Assembly (NCBI GenBank): GCA_900546055.1
Contig: URBG01000017.1
Coordinates: forward strand, 1-31,373
Source: an uncultured Mycoplasmatota bacterium
Lineage (GTDB): Bacteria; Bacillota_I; Bacilli_A; RF39; UBA660
Direction: 5' to 3'
Length of the DNA stretch: 31,373 bases
The notes beneath the pieces are model-generated. The model did not search any database. It was not told the DNA's origin and worked only from the letters and a program-made list of their open reading frames with translations. The position numbers were made by a program, and so were the translations under genes. Within the stretch, counting starts at the first letter, position 1. Each line of letters starts with the position of its first letter. Below, one piece after another: positions 1 to 8,533 of the stretch.

Positions 1-45
1 TGTTCTAACTAAAGTTGAGTGGGGTAAAAAATATTATTAAAATAT

Positions 46-1320
46 CTATCCCCCGGCAATATTCAAATTTCTTATTAAAACTGACGGAGAACCACTTTCA
101 ATATTAATGAACACCAAATCGTTTGCCGCTCTTTCAAAATTGTTAAATAATTCAAAAATATCAGTTGTCAAAATTGATGGTTCCAACGCCCTTACAATCT
201 TGCCATTTTCTATTAAAGAAGCATACACCTGAATAGAAATAGTACCCTTTTCCACAGAAACACTTCCATGCGAAATCATAACCTGATCTATTATAATTCC
301 ATTACCTAAGTGATTAATTAAATCCTCTAATGAATTATCACCAGGCTTAAAATACATATTTCTCGTTGTCATTTGGCCAAAATAATTTCCTGATGATTTA
401 ACATTATCAATGGCTGCAGTTTTATTACTATATAAATATGTTTTAAGAACACCATCTTCAATTAAAACTTTGTTTTGAGTCTTCGTTCCTTCACTGTCGA
501 AAGTTGTATATCCCGGAAACATCTCATTTAGTGGTTCTTCTAAAATTGTCACATTTCCAAATAATTTTTTATTTAGCTTACCCTTAAAAATAGATCTTTC
601 CTTTTGAACAAGCTCACTATCAAACATTGAAATGATTTCAGAAAGAATTTCAGCAAAAGCCATGTTTTCAATAATAACATCATACTTACCAGTCTTTATC
701 TTCTGACTATCCAAACGTAAAATCGCTTTTTCCATTGCTTGCATCGCCATTTCATTAATATTTAATCCATCGACGTCTTTAGTAACAACTAAAGATTCAA
801 CCACGGCATTATTATCTTCCTTACCAGCGTTAACTTCGATAAATACCTCGTAATAACAATTGTTTTTCTGCATTACGCATCGACCATCGACTATTTCCTG
901 ATATGAATTTGTTCCCCCTAAATAAGTTGTTATTTTACTAACATTTGGAAACCTAAATCTAAGCATATCTAAAGAAAGTAATCTTTCTTTCAAAGAAACC
1001 ATATCAAAATCAAGTATTGACTTAGGTGTCAAAACACTCTCTTTTTCATTTAAGTAAACATCTTTCGGAAAAGTATCAATAGCTAAAGCCTTCTCCTTTA
1101 AATCTTTAAGAATTTCTTCAGTTAAATAATCTGTATTTATTTTTACCGTTTTTCCATTAATTTCACCCTTACAACTATAAGACCTTACTATACTTTTATA
1201 GTTTTGAATAACTTCATCATTAATGACATTCAAAAAATAATCGTTTTTATCATTCATCACAATTTGGAAATTAGTAAAACCATATGTTTTTGCTAAATCA
1301 ATAAACTCTTCTTTATTCAT
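46..1320 (-). CDS. tldE: TldE/PmbA-family metalloprotease-like subunit
   Basis: A 424-residue protein of the TldD/PmbA family (modulator of DNA gyrase, U62-type). In characterised systems TldE partners TldD in a heterodimer that trims unfolded peptides and RiPP leaders. This subunit lacks the HExxxH zinc motif that its neighbour carries, as expected for TldE. The C-terminal half has the family-type region around VSVEKGTISIQVYASLIENG, including the paired strand that closes the protease chamber. The ATG lies inside the 3' end of tldD (8-nt overlap), and a GGAGG site within tldD serves it, so translation is probably coupled. Cytoplasmic. No clear terminator follows; only a weak A/T hairpin and a T run are visible at the window edge. 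The family call is firm. The split between TldD and TldE roles rests on the missing HExxxH. Confidence 0.92.
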   Translation of the reverse strand: MNKEEFIDLAKTYGFTNFQIVMNDKNDYFLNVINDEVIQNYKSIVRSYSCKGEINGKTVKINTDYLTEEILKDLKEKALAIDTFPKDVYLNEKESVLTPKSILDFDMVSLKERLLSLDMLRFRFPNVSKITTYLGGTNSYQEIVDGRCVMQKNNCYYEVFIEVNAGKEDNNAVVESLVVTKDVDGLNINEMAMQAMEKAILRLDSQKIKTGKYDVIIENMAFAEILSEIISMFDSELVQKERSIFKGKLNKKLFGNVTILEEPLNEMFPGYTTFDSEGTKTQNKVLIEDGVLKTYLYSNKTAAIDNVKSSGNYFGQMTTRNMYFKPGDNSLEDLINHLGNGIIIDQVMISHGSVSVEKGTISIQVYASLIENGKIVRALEPSILTTDIFELFNNFERAANDLVFINIESGSPSVLIRNLNIAGG

Positions 1321-2692
1321 CGCTCATTCCTCCTACTAATATTTTACTAACTTTAATTTCTGGCTGCCCAACAGTATTATAAATATAACCACTTCCCGCA
1401 GAACACACCCCATTACCAAACCATAAATTAGAACCAACCATTTCAACATTTTGTAAAATAGCAAGACTATTTCCGATTAAAGATATTCCTTTAACACGTT
1501 TAGTAATTTTCCCGTTTTCAATTAAAAACGCTTCTGACACATTAAAATTAAAATCACCTGTCCCTGGCTCAACTATACCACCATTTAAATTCTTGCAATA
1601 AAATCCATAATCAATACTAGCCACCATTTCTTCAAAGGTATCATTACCCGCTGCTAAATAAGTATTGTTCATTCTTGAAGTCGGCGCATAAAGGTAATCT
1701 TCACGACGTCCAGATCCTGTGCTTTCCATTCCCATTTTCCTACCATTTAATTTATCGATTAAAAAGCCCTTAAGTATTCCGTTTTCAATTAAAACATTTT
1801 TCTGGGGCAAATGACCCTCACTATCATATAATACATATCCAAAATTATGTTTCAATGTTCCATCATCAATCAAAGTAACTTTAGAAGAAGCAACTTTTTG
1901 GCCAAGTTTATCATAAAATACACTTTTTTGATAAGCAACTGCCGAAGCCTCTAAACCATGACCACAAGCTTCATGGAAAATAGTTCCGCAAAAGCCCCCA
2001 CTTAATATTACTGGATAGTAGCCCCCCTTAACCGAAACAGCATCTAATTTTTCCACTAAAGTTTTTACACTTTCTAATGCTTTTTCTAATATTTTATCTT
2101 CATCGACAATTTCTAGGCCCCCAAAACCACCTAAATCACACATCTGGGATTCTGACACCTCGCCCTTTGCCCCATATATAAATACGATAATTCTTGTAAT
2201 TAAATTATTAAATTTTACATAAGTTCCATCAGTCGCAGCCACAGTAATTAAAGTTTCTTCCATATCCAACATCACTGTAACTTGCGTAACAAATTCACTA
2301 TAATCTCTTACTTGCTTATCGATTCTATGACATAAATCTTTAAACCAATTAACATCAAAATTACCATAATTTTTCTCCGGAACAAAATAATTTTCCTCAA
2401 GTTTTAAAGGCGGAATTTCTATTTTTCTTATCCCATCAAAATTTAACGCCAATTTTTTAGTTTCCAAAAGCAAATTATCTTCGCTTAAATCATTAATCGC
2501 TACATAAGCAACATTATTATCACAAGCTAAACGAATTCCCGCTCCTCTTGTATAATTTACCCTAACATCATCTAATTTACTATCTTCAAAAATATAACGT
2601 TTAAATTTTTTATCTTCGCAATATACCTCTCCAAAATCAGCCCCTGCTGTAACACCCTCACTTAAAACTTTAAAAATTAATTCTTTTTCCAT
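1313..2692 (-). CDS. tldD: TldD-family zinc metalloprotease subunit
   Basis: A 459-residue catalytic partner of TldE. The zinc-binding motif is visible as FHEACGHGLEAS (HEACGH) at about residues 240-250, followed by a Gly-rich region typical of TldD (around MGMESTGSGRREDYLYAP). The pair degrades unstructured peptides and, in enterobacteria, matures microcin B17. In Bacillota it is often a housekeeping pair. The ATG at 2692 is preceded by a sigma-A-like promoter. The gene overlaps tldE by 8 nt and the two form an operon. The presence of a RiPP locus about 28 kb away makes a processing role conceivable, but nothing in the sequence links them. Confidence 0.95.
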   Translation of the reverse strand: MEKELIFKVLSEGVTAGADFGEVYCEDKKFKRYIFEDSKLDDVRVNYTRGAGIRLACDNNVAYVAINDLSEDNLLLETKKLALNFDGIRKIEIPPLKLEENYFVPEKNYGNFDVNWFKDLCHRIDKQVRDYSEFVTQVTVMLDMEETLITVAATDGTYVKFNNLITRIIVFIYGAKGEVSESQMCDLGGFGGLEIVDEDKILEKALESVKTLVEKLDAVSVKGGYYPVILSGGFCGTIFHEACGHGLEASAVAYQKSVFYDKLGQKVASSKVTLIDDGTLKHNFGYVLYDSEGHLPQKNVLIENGILKGFLIDKLNGRKMGMESTGSGRREDYLYAPTSRMNNTYLAAGNDTFEEMVASIDYGFYCKNLNGGIVEPGTGDFNFNVSEAFLIENGKITKRVKGISLIGNSLAILQNVEMVGSNLWFGNGVCSAGSGYIYNTVGQPEIKVSKILVGGMSDE

Positions 2693-2722
2693 GAAATCAC
2701 TCTTTCCATTTTTTACTATTAT

Positions 2723-2751
2723 AGTATACTATAGCACACTAAAAATAACAA
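2723..2751 (-). promoter_or_regulatory. sigma-A-like promoter of tldD-tldE
   Basis: Read on the minus strand, TTGTTA (2746-2751) and TATACT (2723-2728) are separated by exactly 17 bp, about 30 bp before the tldD start. The -10 lies within a short palindrome, ATAGTATACTAT (2721-2732). Confidence 0.6.
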
Positions 2752-2859
2752 CTCATATAATGCGAAACAACCAATTATTTCTTAAAAAACCGCCTTTTAT
2801 ATTCCAATAAAAGCACATTCACATAGAACATATTGTTTTCATTTTTAACACACTTCTAT

Positions 2860-2888
2860 TTGACAATAGCCTATAAAAAATATATTAT
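2860..2888 (+). promoter_or_regulatory. sigma-A-like promoter of the glycosyltransferase gene
   Basis: TTGACA (2860-2865), a 17-bp spacer, then TATTAT (2883-2888), about 49 bp before the ATG at 2937. A GGAAGGAAAG Shine-Dalgarno region precedes the start. The promoter is divergent from that of tldD. The 244-bp intergenic region holds these two promoters and nothing else I recognise. Confidence 0.7.
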
Positions 2889-2936
2889 ATATTAAACAGG
2901 GAAATTATAAACGGTTTAGTATGGAAGGAAAGTAGT

Positions 2937-4052
2937 ATGAAAGTATTATTGTTATCGTGTAGTACCGGTGGTGGCCATGATGCCGCCGCTTTAGCTGTCA
3001 AAGAAAAACTTGAAAGCAAAGGTGCGGAATGTATTTTAATTGATTCTATTGAACTCACCAGTAAAGGGCTTTCTAAAAGAGTCGATAAAGCTTACATCAG
3101 CATCGTCAATAATCGCCCAAGCCTATTTAAAAAAATATACGGTTTTAGCGATTGGTATGGAAAATTAAAAATAAAATCACCAGTGTATGGAATAAACGCT
3201 CTATTTAGTCGCAATCTAGCTGATTATATCGAAAAAAATGAATTTGACGTAGCCGTAGCTACTCACCTATTTCCAGCAGAAACTTTAACGCGTATTAAAA
3301 AGAAAAATCCAGATATTCACTTTTTAGTCATTTCAACAGATTATGTCAGTACCCCACTTTGGGAAGAAACTAATCCTGACTACTTTTTTATTGCCAGCGA
3401 AAAGTTAAAAGAAAGTTACACTAGTAAAGGCATTGACGAAGAAAAATTACTGCCTTTTGGTATTCCTACTCATCCAAAGTATGAACATAAAAAATCTAAG
3501 AAAGACGCTTGTAAAAAATTAGATATAGATCCAAATAAAAAAGCTATTTTAATCATGTCTGGTAGTATGGGCTTTGGTGATTTAGAAACAACTATCGGTA
3601 ACATTCTAAATACCTATCAAAATGAAACAGAAATAATTACCATCTGTGGTCACAATGAAAAACTTCAAAAAAGTTTAAAACAAAAATTTGATAACCCAAA
3701 CTTAAAAGTTTATGGCTTTAGATCAGATATTAATACCTTCATGGACGCCTGCGACTTAATTATCACTAAACCTGGTGGATTAACTAGTACTGAAACCGCA
3801 GTTAAAAATATCCCTACTATTTTCACAAAACCAATCCCTGGTTGTGAAAACTATAATGCAAATTTCTTTGCCAAAAATAATATGGCTTTAATTGCTAATA
3901 ACAATGAAGAAATTATGACTTCTATTGAAATTTTATTAAATAATAAAAAAATAATTAATAACATGATTAGAAGTCAAAATAAAAACATCAACAAAAATGC
4001 TACTAGAGACATCTGTAACTTTATTATTAAAAACTATAAAAACTCAAACTAA
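2937..4052 (+). CDS. MGDG synthase/UgtP-family diacylglycerol glycosyltransferase
   Basis: A 371-residue GT28-type glycosyltransferase. The N-terminal MGDG_synth domain begins with MKVLLLSCSTGGGHDAAA, the usual Gly-rich loop followed by a conserved His. The C-terminal nucleotide-sugar half carries TKPGGLTSTETAVKNIPTI and a following PIPGCENYNANFF segment, both typical of UgtP/MGD1 relatives. The family transfers glucose or galactose from UDP-sugars to diacylglycerol at the inner face of the membrane, making glycolipids and lipoteichoic acid anchors. Length is normal for the family. It is monocistronic, with its own promoter and terminator. The sugar and the degree of processivity cannot be read from sequence. 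A lipid role fits the cardiolipin synthase elsewhere in the window. Confidence 0.88.
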   Translation: MKVLLLSCSTGGGHDAAALAVKEKLESKGAECILIDSIELTSKGLSKRVDKAYISIVNNRPSLFKKIYGFSDWYGKLKIKSPVYGINALFSRNLADYIEKNEFDVAVATHLFPAETLTRIKKKNPDIHFLVISTDYVSTPLWEETNPDYFFIASEKLKESYTSKGIDEEKLLPFGIPTHPKYEHKKSKKDACKKLDIDPNKKAILIMSGSMGFGDLETTIGNILNTYQNETEIITICGHNEKLQKSLKQKFDNPNLKVYGFRSDINTFMDACDLIITKPGGLTSTETAVKNIPTIFTKPIPGCENYNANFFAKNNMALIANNNEEIMTSIEILLNNKKIINNMIRSQNKNINKNATRDICNFIIKNYKNSN

Positions 4053-4073
4053 TAATACTAGTTTGAGTTTTTT
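4036..4073. terminator. bidirectional terminator between convergent genes
   Basis: Perfect 10-bp stem AACTCAAACT (4041-4050) and AGTTTGAGTT (4060-4069) with a 9-nt loop. It is followed by a T run on the plus strand and a shorter TTTAT on the minus strand. It closes the glycosyltransferase gene and probably also the FAD-oxidoreductase operon coming from the other side. Confidence 0.8.
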
Positions 4074-4153
4074 CTATCACGTTTTAGTGAAATAATTAAA
4101 TTGCCAATCGAAACTATTTTAGCCAAAACGCCTGGAACAGATAATACGTTCAC
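4058..4153 (-). CDS. possible 31-residue hydrophobic small protein
   Basis: A short open frame starting with a GTG that overlaps the stop of the upstream FAD oxidoreductase (ATGTGA junction) and ending with a TAG inside the terminator hairpin. The product would contain GVLAKIVSIGNLIISLK followed by a basic tail RDRKNSN, i.e. an amphipathic or membrane-seeking helix. There is no independent Shine-Dalgarno site, so only translational coupling could drive it. I recognise no family. It may equally be chance read-through of a 3' untranslated region. Confidence 0.2.
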   Translation of the reverse strand: MNVLSVPGVLAKIVSIGNLIISLKRDRKNSN

Positions 4154-5721
4154 ATTTTTCGGTATAAAGTAGCAATAGCCTCTGCCACCTTAATTCCATC
4201 CATTGCCGAAGTTGTAATTCCGCCAGCATAACCAGCTCCTTCTCCGCAAGGATAAATCCCTTCAATATTACTAACAAAATTATCATTCCTTAGTATTTTG
4301 ATCGGTGATGAAGTTCGGCTTTCAATTCCCGCCAAAATCACATCATCAGCGGCAAAACCCTTTATTTTTCTATCAAAATTTTCCATGGCTTCATTTAATG
4401 CTTGAATAACATATTCTGGTAAAATATCATTCAAATCAGCCCACGCATAATTGCCTTTAAAAACAGGCTTAATTTTTCCAAAATTATTAGATAAAGTCTT
4501 ATTTTTAAAATCTTTATAAAATTGAATTGGTATTTTTCCATTCCCACTTTGATATGCTTTACTTTCAAGAAAACGTTGATATTTAATACCATCCATTGGA
4601 TTATTACCAAAGTCTTCAGGTGATACTGTTACCACAATTGCGCTGTTAGCGTTTTCGCTATCCCGTTTATAATCACTCATTCCATTAATCGCAAGCATCC
4701 CCTCTTCTGAGGACGCGTTTACCACATACCCCCCTGGACACATACAAAATGAATATACACCTCTACCATTTTCCGCCTTATAAGTTAATTTATAACTCGC
4801 TGTTGGTAAATCTAGATTATCACCATACTGTGCTTTATCGATCATTTTTTGTAGATGCTGAACTCTAACTCCAACAGCAAAAGGTTTGCTTTCCATCAAA
4901 AGACCTTTTTTATAAAGCATTTCAAAACTATCGCGTGCACTATGACCAATTGCCAAAACTAAAATATCACAGTCAATATTTTCGTCATTAACAATGATAC
5001 TACTAACTTTTCCATCAGATATATTTATATCATTTAAACAGGCATTGTATTTAATTTCACCGCCCATTTGAATAATTTTATCACGCAGATTTTTAACTAC
5101 TTCACGAAGCAAATCTGTTCCAATATGTGGCATATTTTCTTGCATTATTTCAAAAGGAGCACCTGCCCGAACAAATGTCTCAAATACTTTTCGCATACGA
5201 TTATTTTTATCTTTCACTAAAGTATTTAGTTTACCATCAGAGAAAGTTCCAGCCCCTCCTTCGCCAAATTGAACGTTAGATTCTTTATTTAAAAGTCCAT
5301 CTTCCCAAAACTTTTGAACAGTTAAGATTCGCTTTTCAACCCTTTCGCCACGTTCAATTACAATTGGCCTATAACCATTTTCCGCTAATAAATAAGCACA
5401 AAATAATCCCGCCGGTCCACTTCCTACAATTACTGGTCTATGTTTCAATGGCTTATCACCACTAACAACAAATTGATATGTTTCATCCTTTGCCTCTAAA
5501 ACATCAGATATATTTCTTTTTAAAATTTTCTCTGATTCTAAAAGATCAACATCAACTTCGTAAACATAATGGATATCATTTTTCCTTCTAGCATCCAAAG
5601 ATTTCTTTTTAATAATAAGTTTTAAAATATCATCCTCAGAAATTTTAAGCTTCCAAGCAACTCTTGCTTTAAGATTATCTTCATTTAAACCTAATCTAAC
5701 TTGTCTTACTCTAATCATCAT
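4150..5721 (-). CDS. FAD-dependent dehydrogenase (COG2509-type)
   Basis: A 523-residue NAD(P)/FAD-dependent oxidoreductase. After an N-terminal domain of about 95 residues comes the dinucleotide-binding loop VIVGSGPAGLFCAYLL with the acidic end of strand 2 (IVIERGERV). This is followed by the family-specific block NVQFGEGGAGTFSDGKLNT and, near the C terminus, IYPCGEGAGYAGGITTSAMDG, the second FAD-contact motif. COG2509 proteins are widespread and poorly characterised; the substrate is unknown. Cytoplasmic. The first codons overlap the end of the upstream FAD gene by 11 nt, and two adjacent ATGs (5721 and 5718) are both possible starts, preceded by AAAGGG. The two genes form an operon. Confidence 0.85.
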   Translation of the reverse strand: MMIRVRQVRLGLNEDNLKARVAWKLKISEDDILKLIIKKKSLDARRKNDIHYVYEVDVDLLESEKILKRNISDVLEAKDETYQFVVSGDKPLKHRPVIVGSGPAGLFCAYLLAENGYRPIVIERGERVEKRILTVQKFWEDGLLNKESNVQFGEGGAGTFSDGKLNTLVKDKNNRMRKVFETFVRAGAPFEIMQENMPHIGTDLLREVVKNLRDKIIQMGGEIKYNACLNDINISDGKVSSIIVNDENIDCDILVLAIGHSARDSFEMLYKKGLLMESKPFAVGVRVQHLQKMIDKAQYGDNLDLPTASYKLTYKAENGRGVYSFCMCPGGYVVNASSEEGMLAINGMSDYKRDSENANSAIVVTVSPEDFGNNPMDGIKYQRFLESKAYQSGNGKIPIQFYKDFKNKTLSNNFGKIKPVFKGNYAWADLNDILPEYVIQALNEAMENFDRKIKGFAADDVILAGIESRTSSPIKILRNDNFVSNIEGIYPCGEGAGYAGGITTSAMDGIKVAEAIATLYRKM

Positions 5722-6928
5722 TAATGCCCTTTCCAGCTATCATTCCACTTATCCAAGCAAAGCCTAAATTATATCCACCGCAGTCACCATTGACATCTAA
5801 TAATTCACCACATAAATATAAACCACGTGTTTTTAAAGACTCCATAGTACAAGGATTGATTTCAGCAAGTGGAATTCCCCCACTGCATATTTGCGCTCTA
5901 TCGAAAGACTTAGTCCCTGTTATTTTCAAATTAAATTCACTAAGTGTTTTAGCTAAAGCATATTTTTCCTTTTTATTCAGTTCATCATAATATTTTTCAG
6001 GATTAATATCCGCTTTATTAAGCAAAACTTTTATCAACTTGTAATTAAATAGTCCCTCAAAAAATTGAAATAAAGTTCTTCCCGTAACTTCCACGCTTCT
6101 GTTTTCTAAAAAATCTAAAGTGTCGGAAATAGAATTAAGCCAAGGTAAAAAATTAATAAAAAGTTCTACTTCAACGCCTTTATCTAAACTACGCGCTGCT
6201 AAACTACTTAAATTAAAAATGCATACCCCGCTTATTCCCTCATCAATAAGCTGTGCTTCTCCACTTTCCGCTTTAATAAATTCTCCATTTTCAAACAAAG
6301 ATATTTTGGCATCACATCGAACGCCATCCCAATCTTTAAAATATTTTTCATTACCACAAAGACCAACTAATCCTGGGCAAGGCTTAATTAACGAATGACC
6401 AAAAGCTTGAGCTAAATCATAGCCCATACCATCCGATCCTGATAAAGGCATAGCTTTACTTCCAGTACACAAAATAATTTTGTCAAAATACAAAGACTCA
6501 CTATTTGGATTAATGACAAATTTATCTTCCTTAACAATTTCTTCCACTAAAAAGTCATTAATTACTTTTACCTCAAACAATTCACTCTCCAAAAGCAAAG
6601 CATCTCTTACACTAATTGCTTGATTAGAAGATGGATAGTAATATCCATTTTTAATTTTTGGAACAATACCTATTCTTGCAAATAAAGATAAAATTTCCTC
6701 TTTATTTTCCTTAGTTATTATTCTATCTAAAAAATCTTTATTAAAAGAATAATAATGTTTTAAATCCATATCATCATTAAAATAATTACATTTACCATTA
6801 CCAGTAACTAAAATCTTTTTCCCGCAAACATTATTTTTTTCTAAAATTGTCACTTCATTACCAGATGCTGCCGCATAAATAGCTGCCACCAGCCCTGAAG
6901 CGCCTCCACCAATTATTCCAACCTTCAT
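5711..6928 (-). CDS. HI0933/BaiN-family NAD(P)/FAD-dependent oxidoreductase
   Basis: About 405 residues. The N terminus MKVGIIGGGASGLVAAIYAA is a Rossmann FAD-binding motif, followed by KNNVCGKKILVTGNGKCN, the signature of the HI0933 (BaiN-like, 'aminoacetone oxidase'-annotated) flavoprotein family. A late LYLCGELLDVNGDCGGYNLGFAW motif closes the FAD site. I chose the ATG at 6928 over an in-frame GTG six bases upstream because GAGGTG sits five bases before it. Substrate unknown. Homologues are found as single housekeeping genes in most Bacillota. It is first in an operon with the COG2509-type gene. Confidence 0.87.
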   Translation of the reverse strand: MKVGIIGGGASGLVAAIYAAASGNEVTILEKNNVCGKKILVTGNGKCNYFNDDMDLKHYYSFNKDFLDRIITKENKEEILSLFARIGIVPKIKNGYYYPSSNQAISVRDALLLESELFEVKVINDFLVEEIVKEDKFVINPNSESLYFDKIILCTGSKAMPLSGSDGMGYDLAQAFGHSLIKPCPGLVGLCGNEKYFKDWDGVRCDAKISLFENGEFIKAESGEAQLIDEGISGVCIFNLSSLAARSLDKGVEVELFINFLPWLNSISDTLDFLENRSVEVTGRTLFQFFEGLFNYKLIKVLLNKADINPEKYYDELNKKEKYALAKTLSEFNLKITGTKSFDRAQICSGGIPLAEINPCTMESLKTRGLYLCGELLDVNGDCGGYNLGFAWISGMIAGKGINDD

Positions 6929-6998
6929 ATTCACACCTCACTTTTCCATTATATCAAATTTAAAACATTTTATCATCAATTATCACCATAGTTTAATT

Positions 6999-7027
6999 AC
7001 CGCTAAATAACTATTTGTCATACACTA
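6999..7027 (+). promoter_or_regulatory. possible sporulation-sigma (SigK/SigE)-type promoter of the collagen-like gene
   Basis: CATACACTA at 7019-7027 fits the SigK -10 consensus CATAnnnTA, and its CATACACT also fits the SigE -10 form. An ACC at 6999-7001 lies 17 bp upstream, where SigK expects its short -35. I see no good SigE -35 and no convincing sigma-A promoter with correct spacing here. Suggestive only, as the motifs are short. Confidence 0.3.
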
Positions 7028-7046
7028 ATATAGAAAGGAGAATAAT

Positions 7047-7862
7047 ATGCAATACAATAAAAAAATATGTGAAATTCTCGAACAAGGTAAACGCTGTAAA
7101 GCTAATATGGTTTGCATAGGGCCAACTGGACCAACTGGACCAACTGGGCCCGCTAATGGAACAATCACAGTACGAAATACCACCACAGCTGAAGCCGGAA
7201 CTCCAGCTTCAGTTACCAATGCTGGTGATGAACGAAATGTTATATTGGATTTTGTTATCCCAAAAGGTTATGATGGAATTGATGGCGCTACGGGACCCAC
7301 TGGCCCTACTGGTACTGCAGGAATAACTGGCCCTACTGGTCCTACTGGACTCACCGGAGCAATCGGCCCCACTGGAGCAACAGGCCCTACTGGACCGACT
7401 GGAAGTGCTATCGGAGTGTATGGTGGACTTTATAATTCATCATCCCAACTAGTCTTCTTTACTGCAGCCGATACATATGTTAAATTAAATCTTAATACAG
7501 CTCTACCATCAAATCAAGTAACACCAAATGCTAATAGTACAATAACAGTTAACGAAACAGGAACATACGAAATAAACTATAATATTTTAATGTCCACAAG
7601 TGCAGCTGTTGACGTTTCAGCAGCTGTTAGAAATAACGGAACCGTTATACCACAAACTAGAGGTTCCCAAACCCTTGCTATTGATGATACAACTACTCTT
7701 GCCTACGACGGCAGATTATCATGCAGTACTATTGTTAACTTGACCGCAGGAGATATTTTAGATCTTGTAGTTTTAGTTCTAAGAACACTACCAACTGGAC
7801 TTGATGCTGCCGTAAATGGTAACGCTAACTGTACATTAACAATTAAAAAAATTAATAATTAA
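7047..7862 (+). CDS. collagen-like Gly-X-Thr repeat protein (exosporium/BclA-like)
   Basis: A 271-residue protein with a short non-hydrophobic N terminus containing two Cys. It has a first GPT block (about residues 24-34), a beta-rich linker with a DFVIPKG segment, a longer interrupted Gly-X-Thr tract (about residues 80-116, repeats such as GPTGPTGLTGAIGPTG), then a C-terminal domain of about 150 residues resembling the trimerising C1q/TNF-like domain of BclA-type proteins. The start is set by AAAGGAG seven bases before the ATG. There is no signal peptide, sorting signal or transmembrane segment, as in spore exosporium filament proteins that self-assemble on a surface. Role inferred: spore or cell surface filament. 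It is monocistronic and ends at a shared terminator. Confidence 0.8.
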   Translation: MQYNKKICEILEQGKRCKANMVCIGPTGPTGPTGPANGTITVRNTTTAEAGTPASVTNAGDERNVILDFVIPKGYDGIDGATGPTGPTGTAGITGPTGPTGLTGAIGPTGATGPTGPTGSAIGVYGGLYNSSSQLVFFTAADTYVKLNLNTALPSNQVTPNANSTITVNETGTYEINYNILMSTSAAVDVSAAVRNNGTVIPQTRGSQTLAIDDTTTLAYDGRLSCSTIVNLTAGDILDLVVLVLRTLPTGLDAAVNGNANCTLTIKKINN

Positions 7863-7865
7863 TAC

Positions 7866-7896
7866 AAAAAATGCTAGAAATTAACTAGCATTTTTT
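7866..7896. terminator. bidirectional terminator between collagen-like gene and GNAT gene
   Basis: Near-perfect hairpin: AAAAAATGCTAG (7866-7877), 7-nt loop, CTAGCATTTTTT (7885-7896), with A/T tracts giving a U run in both directions. The stop codon of the minus-strand GNAT gene lies in the loop. Confidence 0.9.
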
Positions 7897-8450
7897 AAAT
7901 ATTCATCTTTAGTTAGTTTATAAACATAACATTCTTCAATACCACCAAAAGTATAATTACTTGTTAAACGCTCCCCACTTTTTCTCAAAAATCCTAGTTT
8001 TTCCATTAATCTCCATGAAGCAGGATTACATATAGCCGCACATGTTTCAAAAGCATTTATATCTACCTGATCGAACATATAATCTATAATTGCAGATGCT
8101 GCTTCATAAGCATATCCGTTTCTTTGAAATTTTGGATTAATAAACCAACCAATATCTCTTATATCTAAAGCACCCGCATTACCTTCCTGAGCCGTTATTT
8201 GACCAATACATTTATTACCTTCTTTTAAAACTATTGACCAGCAGAAAACATCATTATTTTTTGCGCGCTCTAATTTCTTCATTTGCCATGGCAATTCCAA
8301 TTCCCAATCACTATTTAATTTAGAAGTTAAATAATATTTATTAACCTCTGAAATACACAATATTTCCCATAAAGTCTTTAAGTCTGATTCTTCGGTTGCC
8401 CTAAGAATTAATCTTTCAGTTTCTATTTTTTTAGAGCCTAAAAATTTCAT
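7881..8450 (-). CDS. GNAT family N-acetyltransferase (RimJ/RimL-like)
   Basis: About 189 residues. ETERLILRATEESDLKTL opens a typical RimJ/RimL-type acetyltransferase_3 domain. IGQITAQEGN and DIGWFINPKFQRNGYAYEAA contain the acetyl-CoA pyrophosphate-binding loop (Q/R-x-x-G-x-G/A), and NPASWRLMEKLGF is the conserved C-terminal motif. The family acetylates protein N termini or small molecules; the substrate is unknown. I prefer the ATG at 8450, preceded by AGGTGATAGGAT, to an in-frame GTG 12 bases upstream. It is a single-gene unit and cytoplasmic. Confidence 0.85.
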   Translation of the reverse strand: MKFLGSKKIETERLILRATEESDLKTLWEILCISEVNKYYLTSKLNSDWELELPWQMKKLERAKNNDVFCWSIVLKEGNKCIGQITAQEGNAGALDIRDIGWFINPKFQRNGYAYEAASAIIDYMFDQVDINAFETCAAICNPASWRLMEKLGFLRKSGERLTSNYTFGGIEECYVYKLTKDEYLKNAS

Positions 8451-8509
8451 ATATCCTATCACCTACTATTTTTTAATCCTTAATAAATAAAATTATATCA
8501 TAAATACTG

Positions 8510-8533
8510 AAAAAAGACATCACCGTTGATGTC
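8510..8533 (-). terminator. terminator of the spoVD-mraY-ftsW operon
   Basis: On the minus strand, GACATCA, 4-nt loop, TGATGTC, then TTTTTT (plus-strand 8510-8515). The TGA stop of the ftsW-like gene is inside the stem, so the terminator overlaps the last codons. Confidence 0.85.

Noticed and set aside
5724..6398. Plus-strand open frames inside the HI0933-like gene
   Set aside because: Shadows of a well-conserved minus-strand flavoprotein; no ribosome sites.
7100..7400. Tandem repeat or CRISPR-like array in the GC-richer block
   Set aside because: The periodicity is the codon-level Gly-X-Thr repeat of a collagen-like protein in one open frame; there are no constant repeats with unique spacers.
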